64,000 nt of DNA from Acidimicrobiaceae bacterium (GTDB lineage Bacteria; Actinomycetota; Acidimicrobiia; Acidimicrobiales; Poriferisodalaceae), in the NCBI GenBank assembly GCA_905182565.1, contig CAJJCB010000017.1:158103-222102 (forward strand), given 5' to 3'. Position numbers and translations under genes: made by a program. Shown piece by piece: positions 15,447 to 25,360 of the stretch (position 1 is the stretch's first letter; the number at the start of each line of letters is the position of its first letter). The notes beneath the pieces were generated by a model. It did not search any database and was not told the DNA's origin. It saw only the letters and a list, made by a program, of their open reading frames with translations.

Positions 15447-17465
15447 GTGAATAGCCAAGTGATGTTTATACCTTCTGGACTAGCAGGAACATTTGACTCA
15501 AAACATACTGTTTTAGATGCTGCTAGGGAGTTGGGAGTAGACTTAGATAGTGTTTGTGGAGGACGCGGTGTCTGTGGCAAGTGCCAAGTTATCCCATCTT
15601 TTGGTAATTTTCCTAAGTGGGCTATTACTTCAGAAGTTAATTCTCTAAGCGAGGTCAATTCCACTGAAGAACTCTATTCAGGGCGCCGACCGCTAGAAAC
15701 CGGGGGTCGCCTCGGCTGTCAGGCATTTATCCAAGGAGATCTTATCGTCGAAGTGCCACCTGGAAGTCAGCTACACGGGCCGATGGTCCGCAAGGAAGTT
15801 AATATACGGACTGTTGATTTAGACCCCGTAAGTACGGTCAGCGTTGTTGAAATAGAGATTTCCCAGTTTTCAGATCCTCTAGAGAGAAAAGAAGTACTGA
15901 GCGCTGCCCTGTTAGACCAATGGAAAATGAAAACGTCTGGCGTCTCGGATTACGCATTAAAGCAGCTTGGTGATCTTGACAGGTCCGAAACGATTGTTTC
16001 AGTTGTACTTAGACATAACCCCAAAAATTTAGTCGTAATTGCAGTCTGGGCTGGCTTTGAAACAGAGTCATATGGCATAGCCATAGACGTTGGGTCGACC
16101 ACGATTGCCGGCCACCTCTTAGAACTTTCAACTGGTGAAATTTGTGCTTCGCACGGCTTAATGAACCCCCAAATCCGACTCGGTGAAGATCTAATGAGCA
16201 GGGTTAGCTACGCGATGATGAATCCCGACGGCGGTAAGGCACTTACTGAATTAGTAAGAGGAGCAATAAATGACCTCGTCGGAGAACTAGCCAGAATTGC
16301 ACAGATTCCACTTAATAAAATCGTAGAATTAATACTGGTTGGCAATCCAGTAATGCACCATTTATTTCTTGGCTTGGATTCAACACCCTTGGGGCAAGCA
16401 CCCTTCACCTTGCAGCTGGCTGAATCTGTTCTTGTAGAAGCAACCTCCCTTGACCTGATTTGCGAAGCAGCGTATGTGTACGTCTTGCCATGCATAGCTG
16501 GCCACGTCGGAGCCGATACTGCAGCAGTGATACTTGCTGAGGATCCGATGAACTTTGATGGACCGCTTCTAATTGTCGACGTGGGAACCAATGCGGAAAT
16601 TATCCTGTCTGTCGACGGTAAGCTTTTTGCCGCATCTAGTCCTACCGGCCCAGCATTGGAAGGAGCTCAAATAACTTGTGGTCAACGAGCAAGTAAAGGT
16701 GCTATTGAACGGGTTCGTATAAATAGCGAAACGCTTGAGCCTAAATTTAAAGTCATTGGCAGCGACCTCTGGTCTGATGATCCGCTATTCGATGAGGACA
16801 TAGAGGGATTCGGCATCACTGGAATTTGCGGCTCCGGTATTGTTGAAGTACTCGGGGAAATGTATTTAGCTGGTCTCATAGCTGAAGACGGTTTGTTATC
16901 TGACGTTCCTAGCGGAATAGGAACAAAAACATCCCGTGTTTTCCAAGAAGGCCGTACTTTTTCGTACATGTTGCATCGTGGTTCAGGGTCTTCACACAAT
17001 AGGGATATCACCGTCAATCAGTCGGACGTTCGCGCTGTTCAACTTGCTAAAGCAGCCCTTCGAGCGGGCGTAGATTTATTAATGGAACGAGCAGAATTAG
17101 CTTCAGTCAAACAAATTAGATTCGCAGGAGGTTTTGGGAGTCACATTGACCCGTTGTACGCGATGATTCTCGGACTTATTCCAGATTGCCCACTACAAGA
17201 CGTCGTGTCGTCTGGTAATGCTGCTGGTGCAGGCGCAATTATTGCCCTGGTATCTGGACAGGCTAGAACTCAAATCGAGAAGCAAGTTCTAGAAATCAAT
17301 AAGATAGAAACTGCAATTGAACCCAGATTCCAGGAGCTATTTGTAGCTGCTTTAGCTATTCCTCATCTGGAAGCGAGTACTACGAACCTCGAGTCCATAG
17401 TCACATTACCCCCAAAATCAAAAACTCAGGTTTCGAAACGCAGTTCAAGGCGATCGCGACAATAA
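15447..17465 (+). CDS. RACo-type corrinoid activation protein (2Fe-2S ferredoxin + ASKHA/DUF4445)
   Basis: A 672-residue reductive activator of corrinoid proteins. It uses electrons from a [2Fe-2S] centre and ATP hydrolysis to return inactive Co(II) to Co(I). Seen: the plant-type ferredoxin motif with Cys37, Cys43 and Cys46 (VCGGRGVCGKCQV) and a fourth Cys in GGRLGCQAF. An ASKHA ATPase-like domain then begins at SYGIAIDVGSTTIAGHLLEL and continues with LVGNPVMHHLFLG, LLIVDVGTNAEIIL, ASSPTGPALEGAQI, GICGSGIVEVLGEMYLAGLI and FAGGFGSHIDP. Since cobalt is easily oxidised in air, such a protein is needed for aerobic operation. It sits between the methyl-THF methyltransferase and the MttB-like gene. 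Confidence 0.92.
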   Translation: MNSQVMFIPSGLAGTFDSKHTVLDAARELGVDLDSVCGGRGVCGKCQVIPSFGNFPKWAITSEVNSLSEVNSTEELYSGRRPLETGGRLGCQAFIQGDLIVEVPPGSQLHGPMVRKEVNIRTVDLDPVSTVSVVEIEISQFSDPLERKEVLSAALLDQWKMKTSGVSDYALKQLGDLDRSETIVSVVLRHNPKNLVVIAVWAGFETESYGIAIDVGSTTIAGHLLELSTGEICASHGLMNPQIRLGEDLMSRVSYAMMNPDGGKALTELVRGAINDLVGELARIAQIPLNKIVELILVGNPVMHHLFLGLDSTPLGQAPFTLQLAESVLVEATSLDLICEAAYVYVLPCIAGHVGADTAAVILAEDPMNFDGPLLIVDVGTNAEIILSVDGKLFAASSPTGPALEGAQITCGQRASKGAIERVRINSETLEPKFKVIGSDLWSDDPLFDEDIEGFGITGICGSGIVEVLGEMYLAGLIAEDGLLSDVPSGIGTKTSRVFQEGRTFSYMLHRGSGSSHNRDITVNQSDVRAVQLAKAALRAGVDLLMERAELASVKQIRFAGGFGSHIDPLYAMILGLIPDCPLQDVVSSGNAAGAGAIIALVSGQARTQIEKQVLEINKIETAIEPRFQELFVAALAIPHLEASTTNLESIVTLPPKSKTQVSKRSSRRSRQ

Positions 17466-17494
17466 GACTAACGTGTTTATCGGGAGGCACTTCT

Positions 17495-19030
17495 ATGACT
17501 GAATCAAAACCACGGCGTTCGGGCGGCCGAGCTGCTCGACAAGAGGCTCGTTCTCAGAGAAACGAAGCCGTTGCGCCTTACCTTGAACGAAGATTGAAAC
17601 CAGTTGAGGTAATCGACGAAGCTGGTTTAGTTCAAATAGAGGAGAACGCAGAAATCATTCTTTCTGAGATCGGGATTGCCTTTCAAGACTTCCCATCAGC
17701 GCTTGATCTTTGGCGAGACGCCGGAGCAGAAATTGACGGCGACATTGTTCGGTTCCCTAAGGGCCTCTGTAGGAAAATTATTACTGATTTTGCGCCAGCG
17801 AGTTATATCCAACAAGCTCGTTCTATAGACAAATCAGTAATGATTGGTGGTAATGCCACCGTTTTTGCTCCGAATTATGGTTCTCCATTTGTGACTGATC
17901 TCGACTCTGGTCGTCGTTACGCAACTCTTCAAGATTTTCAAAATGTCGTAAAACTAACGTATCAGCTACCACATCTGCATCACAGTGGCGGAACAGTTGT
18001 GGAACCAGTCGATATACCAGTTAACAAAAGGCACTTAGATATGGTTTATACGCATCTGCGTTACAGCGACAAGCCGCTAATGGGATCAGTTACTGCGCCA
18101 ATTCGAGCACAAGATTCTGTGGAGCTTTGCCGTATCGCATTTGGGGGGTCCTTAGATGACCGTACCGTTCTTACAAGCCTAATAAACGCATCTTCACCCT
18201 TGAGGTGGGATGCGACAATGCTAGGCGCTGCAACGGTTTATGCTCAGAATAATCAAGCTTGTATTATGTCACCATTCATACTTGCCGGAGCTATGTCACC
18301 AGTTACCGTGGCCGGCCTGGCTGCTCAGGCCTTGGCGGAAGCTTTATCAGGGATGGCTTACTGTCAGCTAGTCAGAAAAGGGGCTCCTGTCGTCTTCGGA
18401 ACGTTTGCATCTTCAATGTCAATGGCAACCGGCGCCCCTACTTTTGGTACGCCAGAAGGAGCAATGGCTACGTATGTAATGGCTGCCCTGGCTCGAAGAT
18501 TGGGGGTCCCATTTCGCTCAGGTGGCCAACTCACTTCATCGAAGACACCAGACGCTCAAGCCGCCTACGAATCGGCTGCGACTCTTCTCCCGACCATGCA
18601 AGCGGGCGTTAATTTTGTTCTTCATGCTGCAGGCTGGCTTGAAGGTGGATTATCTCTAAGCTACGAAAAACTCATAATGGACGCAGACCAGCTGGGCATG
18701 ATGGGGGTCTATGCCAGCGGTGTAGATATGAGTGAGAATGGCCAAGCTATGAGCGCTCTGCGCACGAATCCCCATGGACAGCATTTCCTTGGGAATAGCC
18801 ATACCCTACAAAATTTCGAGCACGCTTTTTATCGCTCCACAATTGCCGACAATAACAGTTTTGAACAATGGAGAGATGAGGGCTCCCCTGATGCCGCCCA
18901 GCGAGCCAACTCCATATGGAAACAAATGCTCAAAGACTACGAAGCTCCTAAGATTGATGATGCGATTGATGAAGAAATGCTCGAATACATTGCAGTGCGC
19001 AAGGACTCAGAACCTGATGAAATTGGTTAG
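17495..19030 (+). CDS. MttB-family methylamine/betaine:corrinoid methyltransferase without pyrrolysine
   Basis: A 511-residue enzyme of the trimethylamine methyltransferase (MttB) superfamily. Seen: AEIILSEIGIAF, the Gly-rich NATVFAPNYGSPFVTD, LPHLHHSGGTVVEP, SDKPLMGSVTAP, and the long central core ILAGAMSPVTVAGLAAQALAEALSG with GAPVVFGTFAS. The frame contains no amber codon, so it belongs to the non-Pyl branch, whose characterised member MtgB demethylates glycine betaine. With betA 65 bases downstream, glycine betaine is the likely substrate (inference). GGGAGG 7 bases before the ATG gives a strong start. It probably methylates the corrinoid protein at 12797. Confidence 0.9.
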   Translation: MTESKPRRSGGRAARQEARSQRNEAVAPYLERRLKPVEVIDEAGLVQIEENAEIILSEIGIAFQDFPSALDLWRDAGAEIDGDIVRFPKGLCRKIITDFAPASYIQQARSIDKSVMIGGNATVFAPNYGSPFVTDLDSGRRYATLQDFQNVVKLTYQLPHLHHSGGTVVEPVDIPVNKRHLDMVYTHLRYSDKPLMGSVTAPIRAQDSVELCRIAFGGSLDDRTVLTSLINASSPLRWDATMLGAATVYAQNNQACIMSPFILAGAMSPVTVAGLAAQALAEALSGMAYCQLVRKGAPVVFGTFASSMSMATGAPTFGTPEGAMATYVMAALARRLGVPFRSGGQLTSSKTPDAQAAYESAATLLPTMQAGVNFVLHAAGWLEGGLSLSYEKLIMDADQLGMMGVYASGVDMSENGQAMSALRTNPHGQHFLGNSHTLQNFEHAFYRSTIADNNSFEQWRDEGSPDAAQRANSIWKQMLKDYEAPKIDDAIDEEMLEYIAVRKDSEPDEIG

Positions 19031-19095
19031 CAAATGATAAGAACATCTGTATTAAGTAATCGCTGTTCGTATCGTCTAGCTGTGAAAGTCTAGCT

Positions 19096-20760
19096 GTGAA
19101 GTCCAAAACGTATGACTTTATAATTGTCGGAGGTGGCTCTGCTGGTTGCGTTTTGGCAAACCGTTTGAGTACTGATTCCTCTAACGAGGTCTTACTCATT
19201 GAAGCCGGCAGACCCGATTATCCCTGGGATTTATTTATACACATGCCAGGTGCTTTTGCTTTCCCGGTTGGATCAAAATTTTATGATTGGCGTTACCAGT
19301 CGGAACCGGAACCATTTCTTGATGGCCGCCGGGTAGCACATGCTCGTGGGAAGGTTCTTGGTGGCAGTTCGAGTATCAACGGTATGATTTTCCAGCGCGG
19401 GAACCCACTCGATATGGAGAAATGGGCTGGTGACCCCGGTATGGGGTCATGGGATTACGCTCATACTTTGCCTTACTTTAAGCGAATGGAGCAATCGGTA
19501 AGTATTGATACCTCTCGGAGAGGAGGCGACGGTGAATTAATTTTAGAAAGAGGCCCAGCGAAAGGCCAGCTGTTCGACGCCTTCTTTGCTGCATGTGGCG
19601 AAGCCTCATTGCCAATGACAGATGATGTAAATGCATTCAAGCAGGAGGGCTTTACAACTTTCGATCGAAATATTCATCGAGGTCGACGTTTAAGCGCTGC
19701 GAGGGCCTACCTGCACCCAGTTATGTCCCGTAGGAATCTAACTGTTGTGACACGAACACAGACTAATCGGATTATCTTTAACAAAAAGCGTGCCGTAGGG
19801 ATTGAAGTCCAGCGACGACGGCCATCTGGACAGTTGCGGGCGACTGAACGAATTCTTGGGAACCACGTCCTTGTTAGTGCTGGCGCATTCAACACTCCGC
19901 ACTTATTGAACTTAAGTGGGATCGGGGATGCGAGCTCCCTTGCCTCAATTGATTTACCTGTTGTCCATGAATTAACAGGAGTGGGCAGAAACTTACAAGA
20001 CCATCTAGAGGTCTACATACAGTACAAATCTTTGTTGCCAATTACCGAACAACGATCGCTTTCGAAGTGGCGTTGGCCTTCAATTGCTATTCAATGGCTA
20101 AATCGCTCAGGCCCAGCTGCTACAAATCATTTCGAGGCTGGCGGATTTGTTAGAAGCAACGAGGAAGTACCGTACCCGAACCTAATGTTCCATTTTCTCC
20201 CTCTAGCTGTGCGATATGATGGACGGAAAGCTCCTGTCGACCATGGCTTTCAGGTTCATGTAGGGCCGATGAATTCAGATAGTCGCGGATCAGTAATTAC
20301 GACCTCTTCATCCCCAGCGGTGAAGCCCAAGATCAGTTTCAACTATCTAAGTACTGATAGAGATCGAAAAGAGTGGCTCGAAGCTATCAAGATAGCTCGC
20401 TCCATTTTTGAGCAGCCAGCTTTTTGTGGCATTAACGGAGGCGAAATTTCTCCAGGACCAGAAGTTATTACCGATGAACAAATTCTAAGATGGGTGCGCG
20501 CTGATGCAGAAACAGCGTTACATCCTTGCGGAACCGCAAAGCTCGGGATCGGGTCCGATTCGGTTGTTGATCCCAATTCGATGCAAGTGCACGGACTCGA
20601 GAGCTGTTCGGTAGTTGACGCGTCGACTCTCCCCCACATCACAAATGGCAATATTTATGCGCCAACTATGATGGTCGCTGAGAAAGCTGCAGATTTAATT
20701 TTAGGTAACACTCCACTCGAGGCAGAAGAAGCAGAGTTTTATAAACACTCAGAAAACTAG
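19096..20760 (+). CDS. betA: Choline dehydrogenase (GMC oxidoreductase, BetA)
   Basis: A 554-residue FAD-dependent GMC oxidoreductase that oxidises choline to betaine aldehyde and often on to glycine betaine. Seen: the FAD motif [16 protein letters not shown] at residues 8-23, [84 protein letters not shown] and [18 protein letters not shown]. The alignment to E. coli BetA is close over the whole length. The GTG start at 19096 follows the MttB-like gene by 65 bases, so the two probably work on choline and betaine together. It converges on the formate dehydrogenase operon; the two stops share CTAG at 20757-20760. Confidence 0.9.
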   Translation: MKSKTYDFIIVGGGSAGCVLANRLSTDSSNEVLLIEAGRPDYPWDLFIHMPGAFAFPVGSKFYDWRYQSEPEPFLDGRRVAHARGKVLGGSSSINGMIFQRGNPLDMEKWAGDPGMGSWDYAHTLPYFKRMEQSVSIDTSRRGGDGELILERGPAKGQLFDAFFAACGEASLPMTDDVNAFKQEGFTTFDRNIHRGRRLSAARAYLHPVMSRRNLTVVTRTQTNRIIFNKKRAVGIEVQRRRPSGQLRATERILGNHVLVSAGAFNTPHLLNLSGIGDASSLASIDLPVVHELTGVGRNLQDHLEVYIQYKSLLPITEQRSLSKWRWPSIAIQWLNRSGPAATNHFEAGGFVRSNEEVPYPNLMFHFLPLAVRYDGRKAPVDHGFQVHVGPMNSDSRGSVITTSSSPAVKPKISFNYLSTDRDRKEWLEAIKIARSIFEQPAFCGINGGEISPGPEVITDEQILRWVRADAETALHPCGTAKLGIGSDSVVDPNSMQVHGLESCSVVDASTLPHITNGNIYAPTMMVAEKAADLILGNTPLEAEEAEFYKHSEN

Positions 20761-21620
20761 TGACTTTTCTTCTCAACCCAGTTGACGTACTCCCAACCAA
20801 AGCGTCCTTTGATGCAGAGGTTTCCATTCGTGACGTCATGGTCAGTCGGAGAGGTTACTTTGACTATCTGATTGTCTTGGGTGTGTAACTCCAAATTACA
20901 CCCTACTCCGCAGTAGGAGCACACCGTAGTTGTTACCGTTTGGTCTTCAGGCCGCCAGTTCGAAGCGTCACGTAAATCAAATTCAGTTTTAAATTGGAGA
21001 GCGTTTGTCGGGCAAACGGCTACACAATTGCCGCAATAAACACAGTCAGATTCAGGAAGCTCAACGTCAAATTCTGTCGAGACTTGGGTGCCGTAGCCGC
21101 GTCCGCTGAAGGCTATAGCGAACGTATTTTGAGCTTGCTCCCCACACGCATCTACGCATTTATAACAAAGTATGCATTTCGAGTAATCGCGAACATAGAG
21201 TTCGTCTTGAATTTTAACTTCTGCGGATATGCGGGTTGGGCTTTCGTAACGATCTATATCAACACCGTAATCATCAAAGAGGTTCGTGATTTCTGGCGCC
21301 TGAGATAAATCGTTAGCGGTAGCCAGGAACTCTAAGATCATTCGACGACTGGCCTTAACGCGAGATGACGCTGTAGAAATATTCATCCCATTTTCGACTT
21401 TACGAGAACAGGATGGGACTAGCGTTTTAGATCCTTCGACCTCGACGACGCAGAGTCTGCATGCATTCGCTGGCTCAAGGTTTTCAGACCAACAGATAGT
21501 TGGTATATCAACCATCATTTTGCTACTTGCCTCGCGAATCGTCATGTCTTTTTGAACATTCACTTCTTCACCGTTCAAAATAATTAAGATCTCTGCAGCT
21601 TCATTGTGAACATCAGTCAT
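20757..21620 (-). CDS. Formate dehydrogenase alpha subunit, detached N-terminal Fe-S module
   Basis: A 287-residue iron-sulfur protein equal to the N-terminal third of NAD-type FdhA. Seen: a [2Fe-2S] domain ([23 protein letters not shown], then VPSC), a two-[4Fe-4S] ferredoxin ([19 protein letters not shown] and [18 protein letters not shown]), and a molybdopterin Fe4S4 domain ([14 protein letters not shown] to [15 protein letters not shown]). It then stops where FdhA would continue into LTxPLIR. The catalytic remainder is a separate gene, 23356-25278. The His/Cys-bound [4Fe-4S] site common after the [2Fe-2S] domain has no cysteines here. ATG 21620 overlaps the previous stop by 8 bases, with GGGG 6 bases upstream. 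Confidence 0.88.
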   Translation of the reverse strand: MTDVHNEAAEILIILNGEEVNVQKDMTIREASSKMMVDIPTICWSENLEPANACRLCVVEVEGSKTLVPSCSRKVENGMNISTASSRVKASRRMILEFLATANDLSQAPEITNLFDDYGVDIDRYESPTRISAEVKIQDELYVRDYSKCILCYKCVDACGEQAQNTFAIAFSGRGYGTQVSTEFDVELPESDCVYCGNCVAVCPTNALQFKTEFDLRDASNWRPEDQTVTTTVCSYCGVGCNLELHTQDNQIVKVTSPTDHDVTNGNLCIKGRFGWEYVNWVEKKSH

Positions 21621-23355
21621 TTGAACCCCATATAAGACCGGATGATATTGCGGATTGAACGGCAGTTGATGCAGTGTGTCCAAGTCCACAAATCGAAGCA
21701 TCTGACATAGCGTTGCCGATGTCCCTCAACAGCTCTATGTTGGGCCTTTCCACGTCTATGGTTTGTTTAATTTGCAATAATTGCTCGTGTTGTCGCATCG
21801 TGCCAATACGGCAAGGAACACATTGCCCACACGATTCATTTTTGAAGAACTCAGCAACGCGAATAATGACATCGAGAATATTAACTTGTTCGCCCAGGAC
21901 CATGACGGCCCCGGAGCCCAGAGAAACACCATGTGATTGCGTTGCTTCTGCAGATAATGGCAAATTAAAATGCTCCGGCTCTACTAGTGAACCGGCTGCT
22001 CCACCGAGCAACACAGCCTGCGTTGCGCTTGTTGGGCCACCCGCCAGGCTAATTAGTTCATTAATTTTGATCCCGAACTCAGCCTCATAAAGCCCCGGTT
22101 CATGAACGTCTCCAGACACACAGTAGAGCTTCGTTCCGGGTGATTTCGGTGTTCCTTGACTTTTGTATTTCGTTACACCGCCAGTCAAGATTTCCAGTAC
22201 GTTAATTAAGGTTTCCGGATTGTTGACCACTGTTGGGCGACCAAACAACCCGCTAGTTGTGGGGTAAGGAGGCTTCGATCGGGGTTCGCCGCGATAGCCC
22301 TCGATTGAACTAAACAGCGCTGTTTCTTCTCCGCATATGTACGCGCCGGCTCCTTTTCTAACTTCAATATCAAAGGAATAGTCAGTGTCCAAAATATTGT
22401 GGCCTAATAGGTTCGAGTGACGAGCTTTAGCTAGAGCCATAGTCACGCGTTGAATTGCTAAGGGGTACTCAGCTCGAATATAGATCCACCCGGTTTTAGC
22501 CCCAACGGTCACTCCTGCGATTGTCATAGCTTCAATCAAGGCAAATGGGTCTGATTCCATGATGACACGATCTTTGAAAGTGCCCGGCTCGGACTCATCG
22601 GCATTTGCTACGATGTATTTCACGTCTGTTGATTCTGCGGCTACCGCGGCCCACTTGGCGCCCGTTGGGAAGCCGGCCCCTCCCCGTCCAGTGAGACCAG
22701 ATTCAGTGACTAGATCGATAACCGCCGCTGGACCCATCTTGATCGCAATAGACAGAGCTTCATAGCCACCACTATTTTTGTAGGAACTTAAGCTGGTCGG
22801 ATCGATGCGGCCGACGCGTTTAAGCAACTGGTCACCTTTCGATATTGTCTGAAGACTAGGACCTAAGTCACCGTCAGCCATCGCATAATCTGGACATTGT
22901 TTCCCCTGAAAAAAAACTGCAGGAGCGTTGGCGCACAAACCAAGGCAGGCGCTTCTTTCTGATTCTTGCCCATTTTTTTTAAGATCTGTTAGGAGTTCTT
23001 CGCTGCCGGTCATAGAACACAATGGGTCTACGCAAACGTGAGCAAGATAATCTGACTCGATAGGGCGGTCAGTTCGAAACAAGTCATAGAACGTAGCTAC
23101 GCCATATATTTCTGCCTCTGAGACCTGGAGTAACTCTGAGATATACCGCACACCACCAGGGGAAATCCAACCACTTTCGCTCTGTAGCGCGTGCAGCGCA
23201 GGAAGCAGAAAACTCCGAGATTCTTTTATCCTACTTAAACCGCCCCTAACCACGCGGTCGCTTCGTATCAGGACCTCGGCTTGTTTCGCGACAGCATCAA
23301 TCGCCGTAGCTTCAGCTACCGTTACAACGGTACGAATGGAAAGCGGTTTCGTCAT
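21613..23355 (-). CDS. Formate dehydrogenase beta subunit, NuoE-NuoF fusion (NADH module)
   Basis: A 580-residue diaphorase subunit that passes electrons from formate dehydrogenase to NAD+. Residues 30-180 form a NuoE-like thioredoxin-fold [2Fe-2S] domain (CVDPLCSMTG, then SACLGLCANAP). The rest is NuoF-like: GLTGRGGAGFPTGAKW (NADH/FMN), NADESEPGTFKDR, GAGAYICGEETALFSSIEG, and the [4Fe-4S] motif ESCGQCVPCRIGT. A fused NuoEF beta subunit is known from the NAD-linked W-type enzyme FDH1 of methylobacteria. The ATG at 23355 follows the catalytic gene's TAA with no gap, and the 3' end overlaps the Fe-S module gene by 8 bases, so all three should be made together. Confidence 0.92.
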   Translation of the reverse strand: MTKPLSIRTVVTVAEATAIDAVAKQAEVLIRSDRVVRGGLSRIKESRSFLLPALHALQSESGWISPGGVRYISELLQVSEAEIYGVATFYDLFRTDRPIESDYLAHVCVDPLCSMTGSEELLTDLKKNGQESERSACLGLCANAPAVFFQGKQCPDYAMADGDLGPSLQTISKGDQLLKRVGRIDPTSLSSYKNSGGYEALSIAIKMGPAAVIDLVTESGLTGRGGAGFPTGAKWAAVAAESTDVKYIVANADESEPGTFKDRVIMESDPFALIEAMTIAGVTVGAKTGWIYIRAEYPLAIQRVTMALAKARHSNLLGHNILDTDYSFDIEVRKGAGAYICGEETALFSSIEGYRGEPRSKPPYPTTSGLFGRPTVVNNPETLINVLEILTGGVTKYKSQGTPKSPGTKLYCVSGDVHEPGLYEAEFGIKINELISLAGGPTSATQAVLLGGAAGSLVEPEHFNLPLSAEATQSHGVSLGSGAVMVLGEQVNILDVIIRVAEFFKNESCGQCVPCRIGTMRQHEQLLQIKQTIDVERPNIELLRDIGNAMSDASICGLGHTASTAVQSAISSGLIWGSND

Positions 23356-25278
23356 TTATATCGTCACTTCATCTACGAATTTATCGATTCGAACTGCGGA
23401 TGCCTTAAATTCTGATGTGCCGCTCTTAAGATCCCAATGGTCGTTGGTTAGTAGATTTATGTCCGCTATTTCCGGGAAGTGAAAAGTAGAAAAAACAAGA
23501 CCAGTCGGCAAGTTTTCGACGACCTTCGCAGTCATTTTTATCGAGCCTCGTTTCGATGAAACTTTCACTATTTCACCGTCGGATATGCCAATAGCTTCGG
23601 CGTCGATGGCATTTAGGTCAATAGTTTGTCCAGTTCGGATCGGCGATGGATAGTTGCGCGATTGCACACCTGTATTGAACGAGTCAAGAACTCGACCGGT
23701 TGTGAGGCGTAAAGGGTACTCTGGATTTAAATGTTCTTTAGGGCCCTCGTGCACTGTTACTGAAAACGGTGCGGCTTGGTGACCTTCGAGATCTTTTTCC
23801 CAAAGCCACCCATGAAGGTATTCAGTTCCTGGGTGTTCAGTCGTCGGGCATGGCCACTGGAGACCAGGGCCGTTGTCCAAACGTTCGTAGGACATACCGG
23901 CATGCATCGGAGAAAGCGCACGAATTTCATCCCATACCTGTTCAGGTCGTCGGGCAGGCCAGTTAGCTCCAAGACGATCTGCGAGTCCCACGATGATATC
24001 AAGGTCATCTTTAGTCGAGCTGATGCTCTTTACGGCTGGTCTTACTCGCTGCACCCGTCTCTCGCTTGATGTAACTGTGCCATCGCTCTCTGCCCAACCG
24101 ACACTGGCGGGAAACACAACATCTGCCATTTCAGCGGTTCGCGTAAGGAAGATATCTTGAACTATTAGAGTATCGAGTTGTGAAAGTGCTTTTCTTGCTG
24201 ACTTTGCGTCAGCTTCAGATTGCGCAGGGTTCTCACCGATAACGTACAAAGCTCGAAGCTCATTTCGGTGCATGGCTTCAAACATCAAAGTTAAATGTAA
24301 GCCCGGCTTAGGGTTGATCTTGGTTTCATAGATGAGTTCGAACTTTCGGCGAGCATTATCATCTGTGATGTCTTGAAAGCCTGGCAACTTGTCGGGTAGA
24401 GCGCCCATATCGCCCCCGCCTTGCACGTTGTTTTGACCGCGGAGCGGGACTAAGCCGGACCCCCACCGACCAATATGGCCCGTCAATAGGGCTAAGTTGC
24501 ATAGGGACAGCACATTCTCGACAGCGTTATGGTGCTCCGTGATACCGAGCGTCCATAAAATTTGTGCCGTCTTTGCATTGGCGTAGGAATGAGCTAATTC
24601 TTTTATCGCATCGCCCGGGATCCCAGTGATGAGCTCGGCACGTTCTAGTGTGTACCAGTCGACGCTTTCCTTGAATTTCTTGAAGCCAGTTGTAGCGCGT
24701 TTGATAAAAGTCAGATCATGTAAATTCGCATTTATAATTTCTCGTGCTATGGCGTTAGCTAAGGCAATATCAGTTCCGATGTCTAGACCGAGCCATAGAT
24801 CAGCAAATTCGGCGGACGCCGTCCGCCTCGGGTCAATAACAAAAAGCTTTGCGCCTTTCCTAAGAGCTTTTAGGACACGATGAAAGTAGATCGGATGTGC
24901 TTCGCGAGCATTGGAGCCCCACAGCAAAATGACTTCAGAATCTTCAACTTCACGATATGAGCTTGTTCCACCGCCTGCTCCGAACACTGTCGCCAGACCG
25001 ACGACGCTTGGAGCATGTCAAGTTCGGTTACAAGAATCGATGTTGTTGGACTTGATCACAGATCTCATGAATTTCTGAGCTGCATAATTCATTTCGTTGG
25101 TACTTTTTGAACAGCTGAATAGTCCAATACTGTCAGGGCCGCTCGATTCAAGCGCCGCTAACAATCCCTTGGCAGCATGGTCAAATGCTTCGTCCCAGGT
25201 AGCTGTTGTTAGTTGCCCATTGCGTCGTATCAGCGGATCAGTTAAACGGCTTAGGGGCTCGACCGCACGATTCTTCAT
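23356..25278 (-). CDS. Formate dehydrogenase catalytic subunit with selenocysteine at an in-frame TGA
   Basis: A 640-residue molybdopterin (or tungstopterin) oxidoreductase that oxidises formate to CO2. The frame runs from ATG 25278 to TAA 23356, broken only by TGA at 25018-25020 (codon 87). Around it the protein reads NNIDSCNRT-U-HAPSVVGLATVFGAGGG, the conserved Sec-His site of selenocysteine formate dehydrogenases. Seen further: ILLWGSNAREAHPI, LFVIDPRRTASAEFADLWL, the LRGQNNVQGGGDMG motif, and a C-terminal MoCo-binding domain. A SECIS-like hairpin follows the TGA. The N-terminal Fe4S4 domain is missing and lies in a separate gene (20757-21620). It is in an operon with ETF genes upstream and the NuoEF subunit downstream. 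Standard gene callers would split it in two. Confidence 0.9.
24989..25020 (-). promoter_or_regulatory. Bacterial SECIS element of the formate dehydrogenase gene
   Basis: On the - strand the TGA (25020-25018) is followed after 12 bases by GUCGUC-GGUCU-GGCGAC (25005-24989). This gives a 6-bp stem (one U-G pair) closed by the pentaloop GGUCU. The first loop base is nucleotide 22 counted from the U of UGA. The loop sequence and spacing are the same as in E. coli fdhF as I recall it. This is the signal SelB needs to insert selenocysteine, and it strongly favours recoding over a nonsense mutation. Confidence 0.85.
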
Positions 25279-25360
25279 GTACGTAAGAGTAGCCGTGATT
25301 AGGTTGAACCTATGCTGTTTAACGGATCCATAATCGGGTTTCTTGAGTGACGGGTGTTCG

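Noticed and set aside
17495..19030. Pyrrolysine (in-frame TAG) in the MttB-like gene
   Set aside because: The whole coding frame is open without TAG, so no recoding is needed.
25018..25020. TGA in the formate dehydrogenase gene read as a nonsense mutation or frameshift, making two fragments
   Set aside because: The frame is unbroken on both sides, the TGA is exactly at the known Sec site before His, and a matching SECIS hairpin follows.
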